From: an uncultured Cetobacterium sp.
Lineage (GTDB): Bacteria > Fusobacteriota > Fusobacteriia > Fusobacteriales > Fusobacteriaceae
Direction of reading: 5' to 3'
Assembly (NCBI RefSeq): GCF_945952365.1
Contig: NZ_CAMFHX010000017.1
Location: 1-49,789 of the forward strand
DNA: 49,789 nt
In this document: one piece after another, positions 34,732 to 45,763 of the stretch
How the letters are laid out: each line of letters starts with the position of its first letter
How positions within the stretch are numbered: the first letter of the stretch is position 1
Made by a program: the position numbers and the translations under genes
Notes under the pieces: model-generated
Databases searched by the model: none
What the model saw: the letters and a program-made list of their open reading frames with translations, nothing else
Told to the model about the DNA's origin: nothing

Positions 34732-36067
34732 TTTTCCAATAAAACTAAACTTCTTTAAGAAACTATTCCTATTAACTATAGGGGTAGTTTTTTTAACAAT
34801 TATAACTAGTTTTATCTTTAACTCTCTTTTTCTAGATAAATTCTACATCTATCGAAAAAAACAAAATATTGTTGAAATTAGAAATAGTTTAGTTAATGTT
34901 ATTAATGATAAAAATAAATTAGAAAATTACATATATTTTGCTGAAGATAGTTTCGGAGTGAAAATTGATTTAAATTTTATTCCTCAGAATAATCGTTCAC
35001 ATATGAGTGGGAATAAAAAAATATTTAACTCATTGAAAATAAACGAGTCCACTTTCAAAATTAGAGAGGTTGATGGTACCTCTGGAGTAATGTTTATTAG
35101 ATATTATGAACGACTACAAAATGGATATCTTTTAAGTATTCGAAGTTCAATGGCTGTTATGGCTGAGCATATACAGGATATTTTTCTTTTTAATATTTTT
35201 ACAGCTTTCTTTTCTCTTATTATGAGCAGTATTTTTGTTTCTATTTTTTCTAAAAAAATTAATCGAAATATCATGTACTTAAAAAATAGTGCTGAAAAAA
35301 TAGCTAAATTAGAATATCCTAAAAACATCTCTTTAAATAGTGGAGATGAATTAGAAGAGCTAAGTCATAGTCTAAACGAGATGTCAAAAGAGTTATCTGT
35401 ATCTATTGAGAACTTAAAACTTTTTGTTTCGAATGCTTCTCACGAACTTAAAACACCTATTTCAGTTCTCTGTCTATATTCTCAAGCTCTAGCTCGAGGA
35501 AATGTTTCTGAAGATAAAAAGAAAGAGTATTACAAAACTATGCTCGATAAGTCTTTAGAAATGAGGTCTTTAACTGAAAGTCTATTAACTTTATCTAAAA
35601 TAAATTCTCCTGATTATAAATTAAATAAAGAAGAAGTAAATTTAAAAACTTTAATCGAAAACTCTTTAGAACAATTTGATTATTTGGAGTTTCAAAAAAA
35701 TATCGATATAGATTTAAAGATTTTTGATTTATTTATTTCAGGAGATCTGAATCTTTTAAAAATAGCAATAAATAATTTAGTTCAAAATATGTTAAAATAT
35801 TCTCCTGAAGATAGTACTATTTTTATAACTTTTGAAAACAATACTATAACTTTTAAAAATCCTATTTATTTTAATAAAGTAATTAATATTAATGAAATTT
35901 TTGAACCCTTTCAAAGGGGGGAGAATGCTTTAAATGAAAATATTGACGGAAGTGGTTTGGGGCTTTCTTTAGTTAAAAAAATTCTTCAACTACATAAATT
36001 TCAATTTGACTTAGCTATTGAAAGTAGCAGCTTTATCTTTAATATTGATATAAAAAAAACCGATTAG
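34712..36067 (+). CDS. Sensor histidine kinase, G1 box degenerate
   Basis: About 451 residues from the ATG at 34712 (after AAGGGG; a GTG at 34703 is in frame). There are two membrane segments (about 15-39 and 158-182) enclosing a roughly 115-residue extracytoplasmic sensor domain, then a HAMP-like linker, the H box NASHELKTPI (His244), an N box INNLVQNMLKYSP (about 353-365) and a G2 box GSGLGLSLVKKI (about 413-424). The G1 box (DxGxG) expected between N and G2 boxes is not recognisable: the region reads ITFKNPIYFNKVININEIF. It pairs with the OmpR-type regulator upstream. The sensed signal is unknown. Confidence 0.9.
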   Translation: MSLKQINFPIKLNFFKKLFLLTIGVVFLTIITSFIFNSLFLDKFYIYRKKQNIVEIRNSLVNVINDKNKLENYIYFAEDSFGVKIDLNFIPQNNRSHMSGNKKIFNSLKINESTFKIREVDGTSGVMFIRYYERLQNGYLLSIRSSMAVMAEHIQDIFLFNIFTAFFSLIMSSIFVSIFSKKINRNIMYLKNSAEKIAKLEYPKNISLNSGDELEELSHSLNEMSKELSVSIENLKLFVSNASHELKTPISVLCLYSQALARGNVSEDKKKEYYKTMLDKSLEMRSLTESLLTLSKINSPDYKLNKEEVNLKTLIENSLEQFDYLEFQKNIDIDLKIFDLFISGDLNLLKIAINNLVQNMLKYSPEDSTIFITFENNTITFKNPIYFNKVININEIFEPFQRGENALNENIDGSGLGLSLVKKILQLHKFQFDLAIESSSFIFNIDIKKTD

Positions 36068-36086
36068 AAATTCTAATCGGTTTTAA
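36053..36086. terminator. Bidirectional terminator between kinase and atp operon
   Basis: AAAACCGATTAGAA (36056-36069) pairs with its complement (36071-36084) with A-runs and T-runs flanking. The kinase stop codon lies inside it. It ends both convergent units. Confidence 0.85.
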
Positions 36087-36092
36087 TTTTAG

Positions 36093-36500
36093 TTATAACA
36101 TTCTTTCTGCTAATTTAACTTTAGTTAACGCTTGAGTCAGTGTCTTTTGCACATTAGCAATATCCATATCCTCAGCAGACTTCTCTAATTTTTCCTTAGC
36201 AATTTGAGCTTCTTTTCTAGCAGCTTCTAAATCTATATCCTTAACGTCCATAGCTTCATCTGCTAAAATAGTTACTACGTTGTTAGAGATTTCTACAAAT
36301 CCACCTGATACATAGTAAAACTTTTCTTGCCCGTTGTTTCTAACTTTCATCTCTCCAGTTGCTAATCCTGCAACAAAAGGTGAGTGATTAGGTAATATAC
36401 CCATATCTCCTTCTGTAGTTCTTAACATAACAAAGTTTACCTCTTCAGATAAAACTTTATGTAATGGAGTTACTAGCTCTAGCTTAAATGAGTTTGCCAT
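36093..36500 (-). CDS. atpC: F1 ATP synthase epsilon subunit
   Basis: A 135-residue epsilon subunit of the central stalk, which couples rotation and can inhibit ATPase activity. The N-terminal beta-sandwich has FKLELVTPLHKVLSEEV and TEGDMGILPNHSPFVAGL (about residues 29-46), followed by two C-terminal helices (about 85-135). It is two bases after atpD and is the last gene of the operon, before the shared terminator. Confidence 0.95.
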   Translation of the reverse strand: MANSFKLELVTPLHKVLSEEVNFVMLRTTEGDMGILPNHSPFVAGLATGEMKVRNNGQEKFYYVSGGFVEISNNVVTILADEAMDVKDIDLEAARKEAQIAKEKLEKSAEDMDIANVQKTLTQALTKVKLAERML

Positions 36501-36502
36501 AA

Positions 36503-37915
<1,413 letters not shown>

Positions 37916-37925
37916 CTAATTATTC

Positions 37926-38777
37926 TTAATTTAACGCTGCTGCTCCTCCAACAATCTCAGATATCTCTTGAGTTATCGAAGCTTGTCTTCTTCTATTATA
38001 TTCTAAAGTTAATCCCTTTATCATATCTTCAGCGTTATCCGTTGCACTTTTCATTGCATTTTTTCTTGCAGAATGCTCACTAGCAGTATTGTCTAATAAA
38101 GCTTTATATAACTCTATATTCAGATACTTAGGTAATAGAGATGATAAGATCTCTTCTGGAGATGGCTCAAATATATAAGCCTTGTTCTCGCTTCCTTCAG
38201 CTCTTTCTATAGGAATTATTTTTCTTACTGTTAAATCACTTACTAAAGCTGATACGAATTTATTGTATATTACATAAACTTCATCAAAGATGTTGTTATA
38301 GTAGTATTCTACAATATTTTCACTAATCTCTTTCGCTTTGTCATACATAGTTTCAGGGATTAATTGGATATATTCAGCTTTTACATCGTAATTTCTTTTT
38401 GCACAGTATTCTTTAGCTTTTTTTCCAACTGCAATTACAGAGACCTGTTTTCCACTGTTTTCAGAAATTAATCTTTCTAAAGCTTTTAATGTATTACTGT
38501 TGAAGCTTCCTGCTAGTCCTCTATCTGACGACATAACAATAACTCCAACTTTTTTTACATCTTCTCTACCATCAAAAAGTGGATGTCTTTCACTTTTAAC
38601 ACCAGCTGCTATATTTTGTAAAATATTAGCAATACTTTCTGAATATGGTTTTGATTGAGCTACTATAGTTGAAAATTTCTTAAACTTTGTAGTAGAAACA
38701 ATTTCCATGGCCTTTGTAATTTGGTGAGTAGACTGAACACTTTTTATTCTATTTTTTATTTCTCTAGTTCCAGCCAT
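37926..38777 (-). CDS. atpG: F1 ATP synthase gamma subunit
   Basis: The 283-residue rotor shaft. The N-terminal helix [20 protein letters not shown] and the C-terminal helix [19 protein letters not shown] are the conserved coiled-coil parts that rotate inside the alpha/beta hexamer. [11 protein letters not shown] (about 79-89) is the typical gamma motif. It has GAGGTGGGAGC before the ATG and follows atpA by 14 bases. Confidence 0.96.
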   Translation of the reverse strand: MAGTREIKNRIKSVQSTHQITKAMEIVSTTKFKKFSTIVAQSKPYSESIANILQNIAAGVKSERHPLFDGREDVKKVGVIVMSSDRGLAGSFNSNTLKALERLISENSGKQVSVIAVGKKAKEYCAKRNYDVKAEYIQLIPETMYDKAKEISENIVEYYYNNIFDEVYVIYNKFVSALVSDLTVRKIIPIERAEGSENKAYIFEPSPEEILSSLLPKYLNIELYKALLDNTASEHSARKNAMKSATDNAEDMIKGLTLEYNRRRQASITQEISEIVGGAAALN

Positions 38778-38791
38778 GCTCCCACCTCTCT

Positions 38792-40294
38792 TTAATTAAA
38801 ATTCTTTTTGAATGCTACAACAGCATCAGCAATTTTAGTTTCAAGCTCTTTAGTTAAGCTCTTCTTCTCTAAAATTTCATCTAATATAGTAGTTGTATTT
38901 CTGATTTCTGTAATTAATTCTCTTTCAAATCTTCTTACATCAGCAATCGCGATCTCATCTAAGAATCCGTTGATTACTGTATAGAATGATACAACTTGCT
39001 CTTCAACTGGGTAAGGACTGTATTGTGGTTGCTTTAAAACTTCCATAATTCTGTGTCCTCTTTCTAATTGAGCTTTTGTAGCTTTATCTAAATCTGAACC
39101 GAATTGTGCGAACGTTAATAACTCAGTATATTGAGCTAATTCTAACTTAACTTTTGCAGCAACTTGCTTCATAGCTTTTATTTGAGCTGATCCTCCAACT
39201 CTTGATACAGATATACCTGCGTTTATAGCTGGTCTGAATCCTGAGTTGAATAATTGTGCATCTAGGAATATTTGTCCATCAGTTATCGAGATAACGTTTG
39301 TTGGAATATATGCTGATACGTCTCCTGCTTGAGTTTCGATGATTGGTAGTGCAGTTATTGAACCTCCACCTAATTCATCTGATAACTTAGCTGCTCTCTC
39401 AAGTAATCTTGAGTGAAGGTAGAAAACGTCTCCTGGGTAAGCTTCTCTTCCAGGTGGTCTTTTTAATAATAGAGACATCTCTCTGTATGCTACCGCATGC
39501 TTAGAAAGATCATCATAAACTATTAATACAGCTTCACCTTTATCCATGAAGTACTCTCCCATAGCTACTCCTGAGTATGGTGCTAAGTATTGTAATGGAG
39601 CTGATTCAGAAGCAGTTGCAGCAACAACTATAGTATATTCCATAGCCCCTGCATCTTCTAATCTCTTAACGATCTGTGCAACAGTTGATCTTTTTTGACC
39701 AATTGCAACGTAGATACATTTTACTCCTGTATTCTTTTGATTTAATATCGCATCAATAGCTACTGCTGTTTTACCAGTTTGTCTATCTCCGATAATAAGC
39801 TCTCTTTGTCCTCTACCGATAGGTACCATTCCGTCTATTGACTTGATTCCTGTTTGTAATGGCTCAGATACTGGCTTTCTTGAGATGATACCTGAAGCTT
39901 TTCTTTCGATCTCCATGTATTTCTCAACTTTTAATTCACCTTTTCCATCAATTGGCTCTCCAAGAGCATTAACTACTCTTCCTAATAAAGATTCTCCAGC
40001 TGGTACAGAGGCAATTCTACCTGTAGCTTTAACCTCGTCACCCTCTTTAATCTTTGTATAGTCCCCTAGTATAACCGCTCCAACGTTATCCTCTTCTAGG
40101 TTTAGAACCATTCCTGTTATTCCGTTAGGAAACTCTAAAAGCTCACCTGCTTTTGCACTGCTTAATCCGTAGATTCTTGCGATACCGTCTCCTACTTCTA
40201 ATACAGAACCTGAAGTTTTGACATCAAGACTCTTTTTGTAATTCTCGATCTCAGTTTTTATTATATTGCTTACTTCTTCTGGTCTGATTTTCAA
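38792..40294 (-). CDS. atpA: F1 ATP synthase alpha subunit
   Basis: The 500-residue non-catalytic nucleotide-binding subunit. Walker A is [10 protein letters not shown] (about 169-178), and the ATPase alpha/beta signature [17 protein letters not shown] is near 360. The N-terminus [19 protein letters not shown] is as in other Na+-type synthases. The start codon is TTG with AGGAGGTG seven bases upstream; no better start is available. Between atpH and atpG. Confidence 0.97.
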   Translation of the reverse strand: MKIRPEEVSNIIKTEIENYKKSLDVKTSGSVLEVGDGIARIYGLSSAKAGELLEFPNGITGMVLNLEEDNVGAVILGDYTKIKEGDEVKATGRIASVPAGESLLGRVVNALGEPIDGKGELKVEKYMEIERKASGIISRKPVSEPLQTGIKSIDGMVPIGRGQRELIIGDRQTGKTAVAIDAILNQKNTGVKCIYVAIGQKRSTVAQIVKRLEDAGAMEYTIVVAATASESAPLQYLAPYSGVAMGEYFMDKGEAVLIVYDDLSKHAVAYREMSLLLKRPPGREAYPGDVFYLHSRLLERAAKLSDELGGGSITALPIIETQAGDVSAYIPTNVISITDGQIFLDAQLFNSGFRPAINAGISVSRVGGSAQIKAMKQVAAKVKLELAQYTELLTFAQFGSDLDKATKAQLERGHRIMEVLKQPQYSPYPVEEQVVSFYTVINGFLDEIAIADVRRFERELITEIRNTTTILDEILEKKSLTKELETKIADAVVAFKKNFN

Positions 40295-40326
40295 CTGATT
40301 ACACCTCCTAATTTTACAAGTAGTTT

Positions 40327-40848
40327 TTATTTTTGTGTTAGAGTTTCTAGCTGTCTACGGATACTTCCGTCGATTACCTCATCACCTATTCTGATAATTC
40401 CTCCACCAATTAGAGATTTATCTACATTAACTACTAGCTTTATCTTCTTACCTGTTTTCTTTTCAAGATTTTTAGAAAGTTTCTCTTTTTGCTCTTCAGT
40501 TAATGAAGCAGCAAATGTAGCTTCTACATCTAAAATTTGATTCTTTGCATAATCTAACTTAACATACTCTGCTACAATCTCTCTAATTTGAGATATTCTT
40601 CCTTTTTCTAAAATGAAGAAAAGGATTTCTAATCCATCATTAGAATCTGAGAAAATTTTCTTTAAAGTCTCTTTCTTTTCATTCTCTTTAATCAGAGGAT
40701 GAGTTATAAAGTTTTTAAAATCGATATCAGTTTTAAATAATTCCATTACAGAGTTTAAAACTTCATATACTGATTTAACTTCATTTTTTTGCACAGCAAC
40801 ATCATATATTGCTTCAGCATATCTTTTACCAATTTGGTTTCCTATCAT
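40327..40848 (-). CDS. atpH: ATP synthase delta subunit
   Basis: A 173-residue delta (OSCP) subunit linking the b dimer to the top of F1. It shows [12 protein letters not shown] at the N-terminus and the C-terminal [20 protein letters not shown] typical of the family. Its ATG overlaps the atpF stop (ATGA), indicating coupled translation. Confidence 0.95.
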   Translation of the reverse strand: MIGNQIGKRYAEAIYDVAVQKNEVKSVYEVLNSVMELFKTDIDFKNFITHPLIKENEKKETLKKIFSDSNDGLEILFFILEKGRISQIREIVAEYVKLDYAKNQILDVEATFAASLTEEQKEKLSKNLEKKTGKKIKLVVNVDKSLIGGGIIRIGDEVIDGSIRRQLETLTQK

Positions 40849-41351
40849 TTTACTCCCCCTACCTCATCTATGAATTTGTCAGCTAGGGCAGCTTCTAAAT
40901 TAGAGTTTAAATTCTCCTTGATTATCTTCTCAGCTAATGTTACAGCTAGTTGGCTCATTTCAACCTCTAGTTCTTTCTTAGCCGCGTGTTTCATCTTTTG
41001 AATTTCAAGCTCTGCTGATTTAAGCATTTTATCTCTTTGAGCTGTTGCTTCTGATAAAATTCCTTCTTTTCTCTCATCAGCTTTTTTCTCTGCTAATTGA
41101 AGTATTTTTGTAGCTTCATCTTTAGCATCTTTTAAGATTTTTTGAGCTTCTTTATTTTTCAATACAGCTTCCTCATTGTTCTTTTGAGCTTCTGAGAACT
41201 CAGCTGCAATCTTCTCTTTTCTTGTATCCATTAATTTCATTAACGGAGCTTTAAAGTATTTATTAAATATAAACACTAAAATGAAGAAGTTAATTATTTG
41301 CCAAAACATGTTAATATCTATCGATACTGCAGGCATATTTGTTGGTGCCAA
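40845..41351 (-). CDS. atpF: ATP synthase b subunit
   Basis: A 168-residue stator subunit with one N-terminal membrane helix (about residues 12-30, IINFFILVFIFNKYF) and a long charged helix (30-150) forming the peripheral stalk dimer. The start codon appears to be TTG, giving MAPTNMPAVSID, with GGAGG eight bases upstream. The next in-frame ATG (residue 6) is a possible alternative. Confidence 0.93.
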   Translation of the reverse strand: MAPTNMPAVSIDINMFWQIINFFILVFIFNKYFKAPLMKLMDTRKEKIAAEFSEAQKNNEEAVLKNKEAQKILKDAKDEATKILQLAEKKADERKEGILSEATAQRDKMLKSAELEIQKMKHAAKKELEVEMSQLAVTLAEKIIKENLNSNLEAALADKFIDEVGGVK

Positions 41352-41397
41352 GTCTTCTACCTCCTTCCTAAAAGTATTTGATGTATTTTTTTAAAAA

Positions 41398-41679
<282 letters not shown>

Positions 41680-41711
41680 CTAGTTATTTTAAAATTTAAT
41701 TTTGTTAGTGT

Positions 41712-42524
41712 TTATTTATCATCGGGACACTCTGCATCCCCTAATGAACCTTGAATGTATACCATACTTAGCATTAAGAATACAAAACTTTGTACTACTC
41801 CACTAAATATATCAAAATATAAATGTAACGGTGCTGGTATTACCATTGGTGCTGCTTTATAAATAAGCCCCATTATAACCATTCCCGCAAACATATTTCC
41901 AAACAAACGTATAGAAATATTTGTTGGTTTTGCTAACTCTCCAACTAAGTTAATAGGTAACATAAATGGCATCGGCTCAAGTAATCCCTTGAAATAACCT
42001 AAAATTCCATTTAGCTTTATGCTTGTTCCTAAGAATGTAGCTGTAGTTAAAAGTGCTAATCCAACTGTTGTGTTAAGATCCGCTGTAGGAGCTCTAAATG
42101 CCGGTGCTAAAGTAAAGACACCATCTTTGAACCCTCCCCAAGGAATTGGTAAGAACATAAGTAAGTTACATCCTAAAATGAATAAAAATAACGATCCTAA
42201 GAATGTAAAGTATCTAGAGGTCCATCCCCCTAACATTTGATGAATAATACCGTATACGAAATCATAGATTGATTCAGCAGCAACTTGTGCTCTACCTGGA
42301 ATCATCTCTAATTTTTTCGTTCCCATTTTAAATAAAAGTGTTAACATTAATATTACAAACCATGTACTTATTACAGTTATTGTAACTGGTAATCCAAACT
42401 TTCCGTCAGCATACTCCATTGCAAATGGAATTTGATGTAAAAAGTGTGGTAATGGTATGTGAAACATTATTGCAGGTCCTTCTACCAATGGTGGGGTAAT
42501 AAACTCTATTGGCCCTATTCTCAT
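41712..42524 (-). CDS. atpB: ATP synthase a subunit
   Basis: A 270-residue membrane subunit that forms the ion path next to the c-ring. The essential arginine is in ISIRLFGNMFAGMV (about 208), preceded by GELAKPTN; the C-terminal helices contain SGVVQSFVFLMLSMVYIQG. The ATG follows AAAGGAGGCGAAACTA. It is next to atpE, 44 bases upstream. Confidence 0.96.
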   Translation of the reverse strand: MRIGPIEFITPPLVEGPAIMFHIPLPHFLHQIPFAMEYADGKFGLPVTITVISTWFVILMLTLLFKMGTKKLEMIPGRAQVAAESIYDFVYGIIHQMLGGWTSRYFTFLGSLFLFILGCNLLMFLPIPWGGFKDGVFTLAPAFRAPTADLNTTVGLALLTTATFLGTSIKLNGILGYFKGLLEPMPFMLPINLVGELAKPTNISIRLFGNMFAGMVIMGLIYKAAPMVIPAPLHLYFDIFSGVVQSFVFLMLSMVYIQGSLGDAECPDDK

Positions 42525-42547
42525 TAGTTTCGCCTCCTTTCAATATT

Positions 42548-42922
42548 TTATTTTAAATACTTAGATTTAAACTTTTTTATATTGTTAAATAAAGTTATTG
42601 CTAAAATATTCATCTTGATATTTAGTAATCCAATAACTCCACTAACTAACATTGGAAATCCATAAAACTTTGTAGCCAGTGCTAAAAATATCCCGTATAA
42701 AAAATATCTTTTTAAATATCCTACCACTCCAACTTTGAATGGAGAATTCGAAGCTAAGCTCGCTTTCGCGTCAAGACATATCATATAAAACCCGATTACT
42801 GATAGAACTGCTCCTGCAAACATGCCCATATAAACATATTCGTTGCTAGATAAAACTCCATAAAAAAGAATTACTAACGATGTAATAATTCCACGTTTTA
42901 TTAATCTTTTTAACTCATCCAT
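42548..42922 (-). CDS. atpI: AtpI-like ATP synthase assembly protein
   Basis: A 124-residue protein with about four hydrophobic segments. Its position between the small AtpZ-like gene and atpB, its size and its membrane profile fit AtpI, which aids c-ring assembly in Na+ and H+ ATP synthases. Sequence conservation in this family is low, so the assignment rests mostly on context. Gap to atpB is 23 bases. Confidence 0.78.
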   Translation of the reverse strand: MDELKRLIKRGIITSLVILFYGVLSSNEYVYMGMFAGAVLSVIGFYMICLDAKASLASNSPFKVGVVGYLKRYFLYGIFLALATKFYGFPMLVSGVIGLLNIKMNILAITLFNNIKKFKSKYLK

Positions 42923-42935
42923 ATATCACTCAATC

Positions 42936-43145
42936 CTATTTTTTCATTATTAATTTATAAGCGTTATAAAATGCACTAAATATTCCTATTATAACGAAAA
43001 AAATAAATAGCAGGGTACTTTTAAAGAAATACCTTTCTATCAATTTATAGATAAATATAAAAATCCCTATATTTCCTACTATTAAAAATCCTAAATAACC
43101 CAACAGTGAAAAATAATGCATAAAATCTTTATTAAAAAAAATCAT
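42936..43145 (-). CDS. AtpZ-like small membrane protein
   Basis: A 69-residue protein with two membrane segments (about residues 11-32 and 42-63). Small two-helix proteins at the start of atp operons belong to the AtpZ/AtpI family, proposed to work with AtpI in assembly or Mg2+/Ca2+ transport. AGGGAGTGAAAAAAC precedes the ATG. It is the first atp-related gene and lies 27 bases after the methyltransferase. Confidence 0.65.
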   Translation of the reverse strand: MIFFNKDFMHYFSLLGYLGFLIVGNIGIFIFIYKLIERYFFKSTLLFIFFVIIGIFSAFYNAYKLIMKK

Positions 43146-43172
43146 GTTTTTTCACTCCCTGAGGGACTCAAA

Positions 43173-43883
43173 TTATTTTTTTACCACGTAAAAAAATCTC
43201 TCCCCAGCTATTCTATCATTTTTACCAATACTTAACAAGTTTAAATTATTTTTTTCAAGAATTTTTCTAATTTCGAACTCTTCAAAAATTCTTTTCTCGT
43301 AGAATTCCTTTAATTTTTCATAGTGTCCAGCTCTATTTTTTACAAAATAAACAGCTTCAACAATATCAAGATCTTCCTCTCTAAAATGCTCCCAAATAAT
43401 TGTCATATCTTTTCTGTCATCATAATAAACCCCTCCCGGGAACATCTTGTCCATAAATTCTCTATTTATGACATCAAATATATATATTCCTCCGGGATTC
43501 AATGAATTATATATGCATTTCATAAGATCATCTAAATCATCTAAAGAAGTTAGGTGATTTACTGTATCAAAAAGAGACATAATTATATCGTACTTTTCAC
43601 CTGTATCAAACTCTCTCATATCTGCTACAAATAATGGGACACCTTTATTTTTTAGTTTTTTATTAGCTATAGTTAACATATCATGAGATAAATCTAACCC
43701 AGAACATTCAAAATCATCTTTTAATCTAACTAAAGTTTCTCCAGTTCCACATCCTAAATCTAATAACTTTTTACCTTCTACTCCTGATTCTCTTATTTTT
43801 TCTTTTACCAATTCAGCCCATTGATCATAATCACAATGCTGCATAAACTTATCATAAACTTTTGAAAAATTCTTATAATACAT
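43173..43883 (-). CDS. Class I SAM-dependent methyltransferase
   Basis: A 236-residue methyltransferase. The SAM site LLDLGCGTGETLVRL is at about residues 40-54, followed by acidic residue motif CSGLDLSHDML and VADMREFD, then MSLFDTVNHL near 107. The N-terminal YYKNFSKVYDKFMQHCDYDQW resembles small-molecule or YcgJ-like methyltransferases. It sits between glmM (9 bases) and the atp genes, probably by operon position rather than function. Substrate unknown. Confidence 0.85.
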   Translation of the reverse strand: MYYKNFSKVYDKFMQHCDYDQWAELVKEKIRESGVEGKKLLDLGCGTGETLVRLKDDFECSGLDLSHDMLTIANKKLKNKGVPLFVADMREFDTGEKYDIIMSLFDTVNHLTSLDDLDDLMKCIYNSLNPGGIYIFDVINREFMDKMFPGGVYYDDRKDMTIIWEHFREEDLDIVEAVYFVKNRAGHYEKLKEFYEKRIFEEFEIRKILEKNNLNLLSIGKNDRIAGERFFYVVKK

Positions 43884-43891
43884 CGTCTCTC

Positions 43892-45250
43892 CTAAACTAA
43901 CTCTTTTTCTACAACAGCTGCTATCTCCTTTGCTACTCTTTCAACAGTTGCCATCTCTTTTCCTTCTACCATTACTCTTACAATTGGTTCTGTTCCAGAT
44001 GTTCTCACTAAAACTCTTCCAAGTCCAGCCATCTCCAACTCTTTATCTTCTATATACTTTACTATAACTTCATTCTTATTCCATAGATTCTTCTTACTAT
44101 TATCAACTCTTACATTGATTAGTAACTGTGGCCAATCTACAATCTCACTTACCAATTCATCTAAAGATTTTCCTGAATCTCTTATAGCTTCAACTAACTT
44201 TACAGATGTTAAAACTCCATCTCCTGTAGTTCCAAAATCTGATAAAATTATATGCCCTGATTGCTCTCCACCTATATTAACACTTAACTCTTTCATTTTC
44301 TCAAGAACATATCTGTCCCCTACATTTGCTCTTATTAAGTTAACACCTTTATCTGATAGGTAGCTTTCAAACCCCATATTACTCATTACAGTTGTAACAA
44401 CTTGGTTATTTTTTAGCTCTCCTCTATTTTTCATTCCTAAAGCTAACACAGCTATAATTTTATCTCCATCTATTATGTTTCCAAATTTATCAACTGCAAT
44501 CAGTCTATCTGCATCTCCATCATAAGCTAATCCTAAATCAGCTTCATATCCCATTACAACTTTTGAAAGTATTTCAGGATGAGTCGATCCGCATTTAACA
44601 TTTATATTTTTACCGTTAGGTGCATCATTTATAATAACTATCTCTGCTCCTAAAGCCAAGAATACCTCTTTTGCCACTCTATATGCTGATCCATTAGCTG
44701 CATCTAAAATAATTTTCATTCCCGAGAAATCTCCTGAAACTGTCGATATCACATGGTCTCTATATAAATAGTACTCATCCTCTGCATATGTAAATCTTCC
44801 TACTTCATCTCCTGCTATTGGATCTTTCGTTATCTCCTCTACATTATCCATTAGAGCTTCTATTTCTAATTCAACTTCATCTGGAAGCTTGTATCCATCC
44901 TCCCAGAAAATTTTTATTCCATTATCTCTTGCAGGATTGTGTGACGCTGATATCATTATTCCAGCTTTTGCTGTACTCTTTTGTGTTAAATATGCAACTC
45001 CCGGTGTTGGGATTACTCCAACAAAGTCTATATTAATTCCCATCGAGTTTAAACCTGCTGTTAAAGCTGATCTTAGCATATACCCCGATCTTCTTGTGTC
45101 TGACCCCATAATTACTCTTATTCTTTTTTTATCCGGATATTGCTTTTTTAAAGTATATCCCAATGCGTATCCTAGTTTTAAAGCTAACTCAACTGTTAAC
45201 TCCTTATTAGCTTCTCCTCTTATTCCATCTGTTCCAAAATATTTTCTCAT
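43892..45250 (-). CDS. glmM: Phosphoglucosamine mutase
   Basis: A 452-residue enzyme converting glucosamine-6-phosphate to glucosamine-1-phosphate for peptidoglycan and LPS precursors. The active phosphoserine is S103 in SASHNPARDNG, the Mg2+ site is DGDADRLIAVD near 241, the sugar motif is GGEQSGHII near 325, and the phosphate-binding loop is RTSGTEPIVRVMVE near 418. N-terminal KYFGTDGIRGEAN is typical. It overlaps the preceding membrane gene by four bases. Confidence 0.97.
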   Translation of the reverse strand: MRKYFGTDGIRGEANKELTVELALKLGYALGYTLKKQYPDKKRIRVIMGSDTRRSGYMLRSALTAGLNSMGINIDFVGVIPTPGVAYLTQKSTAKAGIMISASHNPARDNGIKIFWEDGYKLPDEVELEIEALMDNVEEITKDPIAGDEVGRFTYAEDEYYLYRDHVISTVSGDFSGMKIILDAANGSAYRVAKEVFLALGAEIVIINDAPNGKNINVKCGSTHPEILSKVVMGYEADLGLAYDGDADRLIAVDKFGNIIDGDKIIAVLALGMKNRGELKNNQVVTTVMSNMGFESYLSDKGVNLIRANVGDRYVLEKMKELSVNIGGEQSGHIILSDFGTTGDGVLTSVKLVEAIRDSGKSLDELVSEIVDWPQLLINVRVDNSKKNLWNKNEVIVKYIEDKELEMAGLGRVLVRTSGTEPIVRVMVEGKEMATVERVAKEIAAVVEKELV

Positions 45251-45762
45251 CCTTTTTCTCTCTCCCTTCTAATTTGTAATCTCTCACATATGTACCCTGT
45301 TATTACCCCTGAAATACACCCCATAAATAAAAATCCCCATATAAATATAAAAATAGATTTACTCATAATACTTATATTTCTAAAAAGTAAAAAGTAAACA
45401 ACAAATAGTTGTGTTAAATTATGAATAAAAGCTCCACTTATACATATTGCAATCAATGATAGATTCTTTCTATACTTAAATAATAAAATTGTCAAGAGGG
45501 TACTAGCCCCTCCTGACATTAAACTTATTATAAAACTAGGTGAAAACATTGTTCCTAGCATCATCCCTTGAATAAAAATTCTTAAAAGTAATATTTCTAT
45601 TGCCATTTTTTTATCAAATTTTTCTAAAGCTATTATTGTAGCAACATTAGCTAAACCTAGCTTCATCCAAGGAAACGGTTTTGGAATCAGTGTTTCTATC
45701 AATGATAAATAAAGAGCTAATAACACAAAAGCGGTTAAGTATCTCCTTCTTTTATCTTTCAT
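45247..45762 (-). CDS. Gx transporter / heptaprenyl diphosphate synthase component I-like membrane protein
   Basis: A 171-residue protein with about five membrane helices. It resembles the family annotated as heptaprenyl diphosphate synthase component I or Gx transporter (FPWMKLGLANVATIIALEKF near 28-47; ISLMSGGASTLLTILLF near 79; HNLTQLFVVYFLL near 114). The fold is like ECF-type substrate-binding S components; the enzymatic name is historical and the true role is uncertain. SD AAAGGTG lies inside the last codons of purB, and the gap is one base. Confidence 0.75.
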   Translation of the reverse strand: MKDKRRRYLTAFVLLALYLSLIETLIPKPFPWMKLGLANVATIIALEKFDKKMAIEILLLRIFIQGMMLGTMFSPSFIISLMSGGASTLLTILLFKYRKNLSLIAICISGAFIHNLTQLFVVYFLLFRNISIMSKSIFIFIWGFLFMGCISGVITGYICERLQIRREREKG

Positions 45763-45763
45763 A

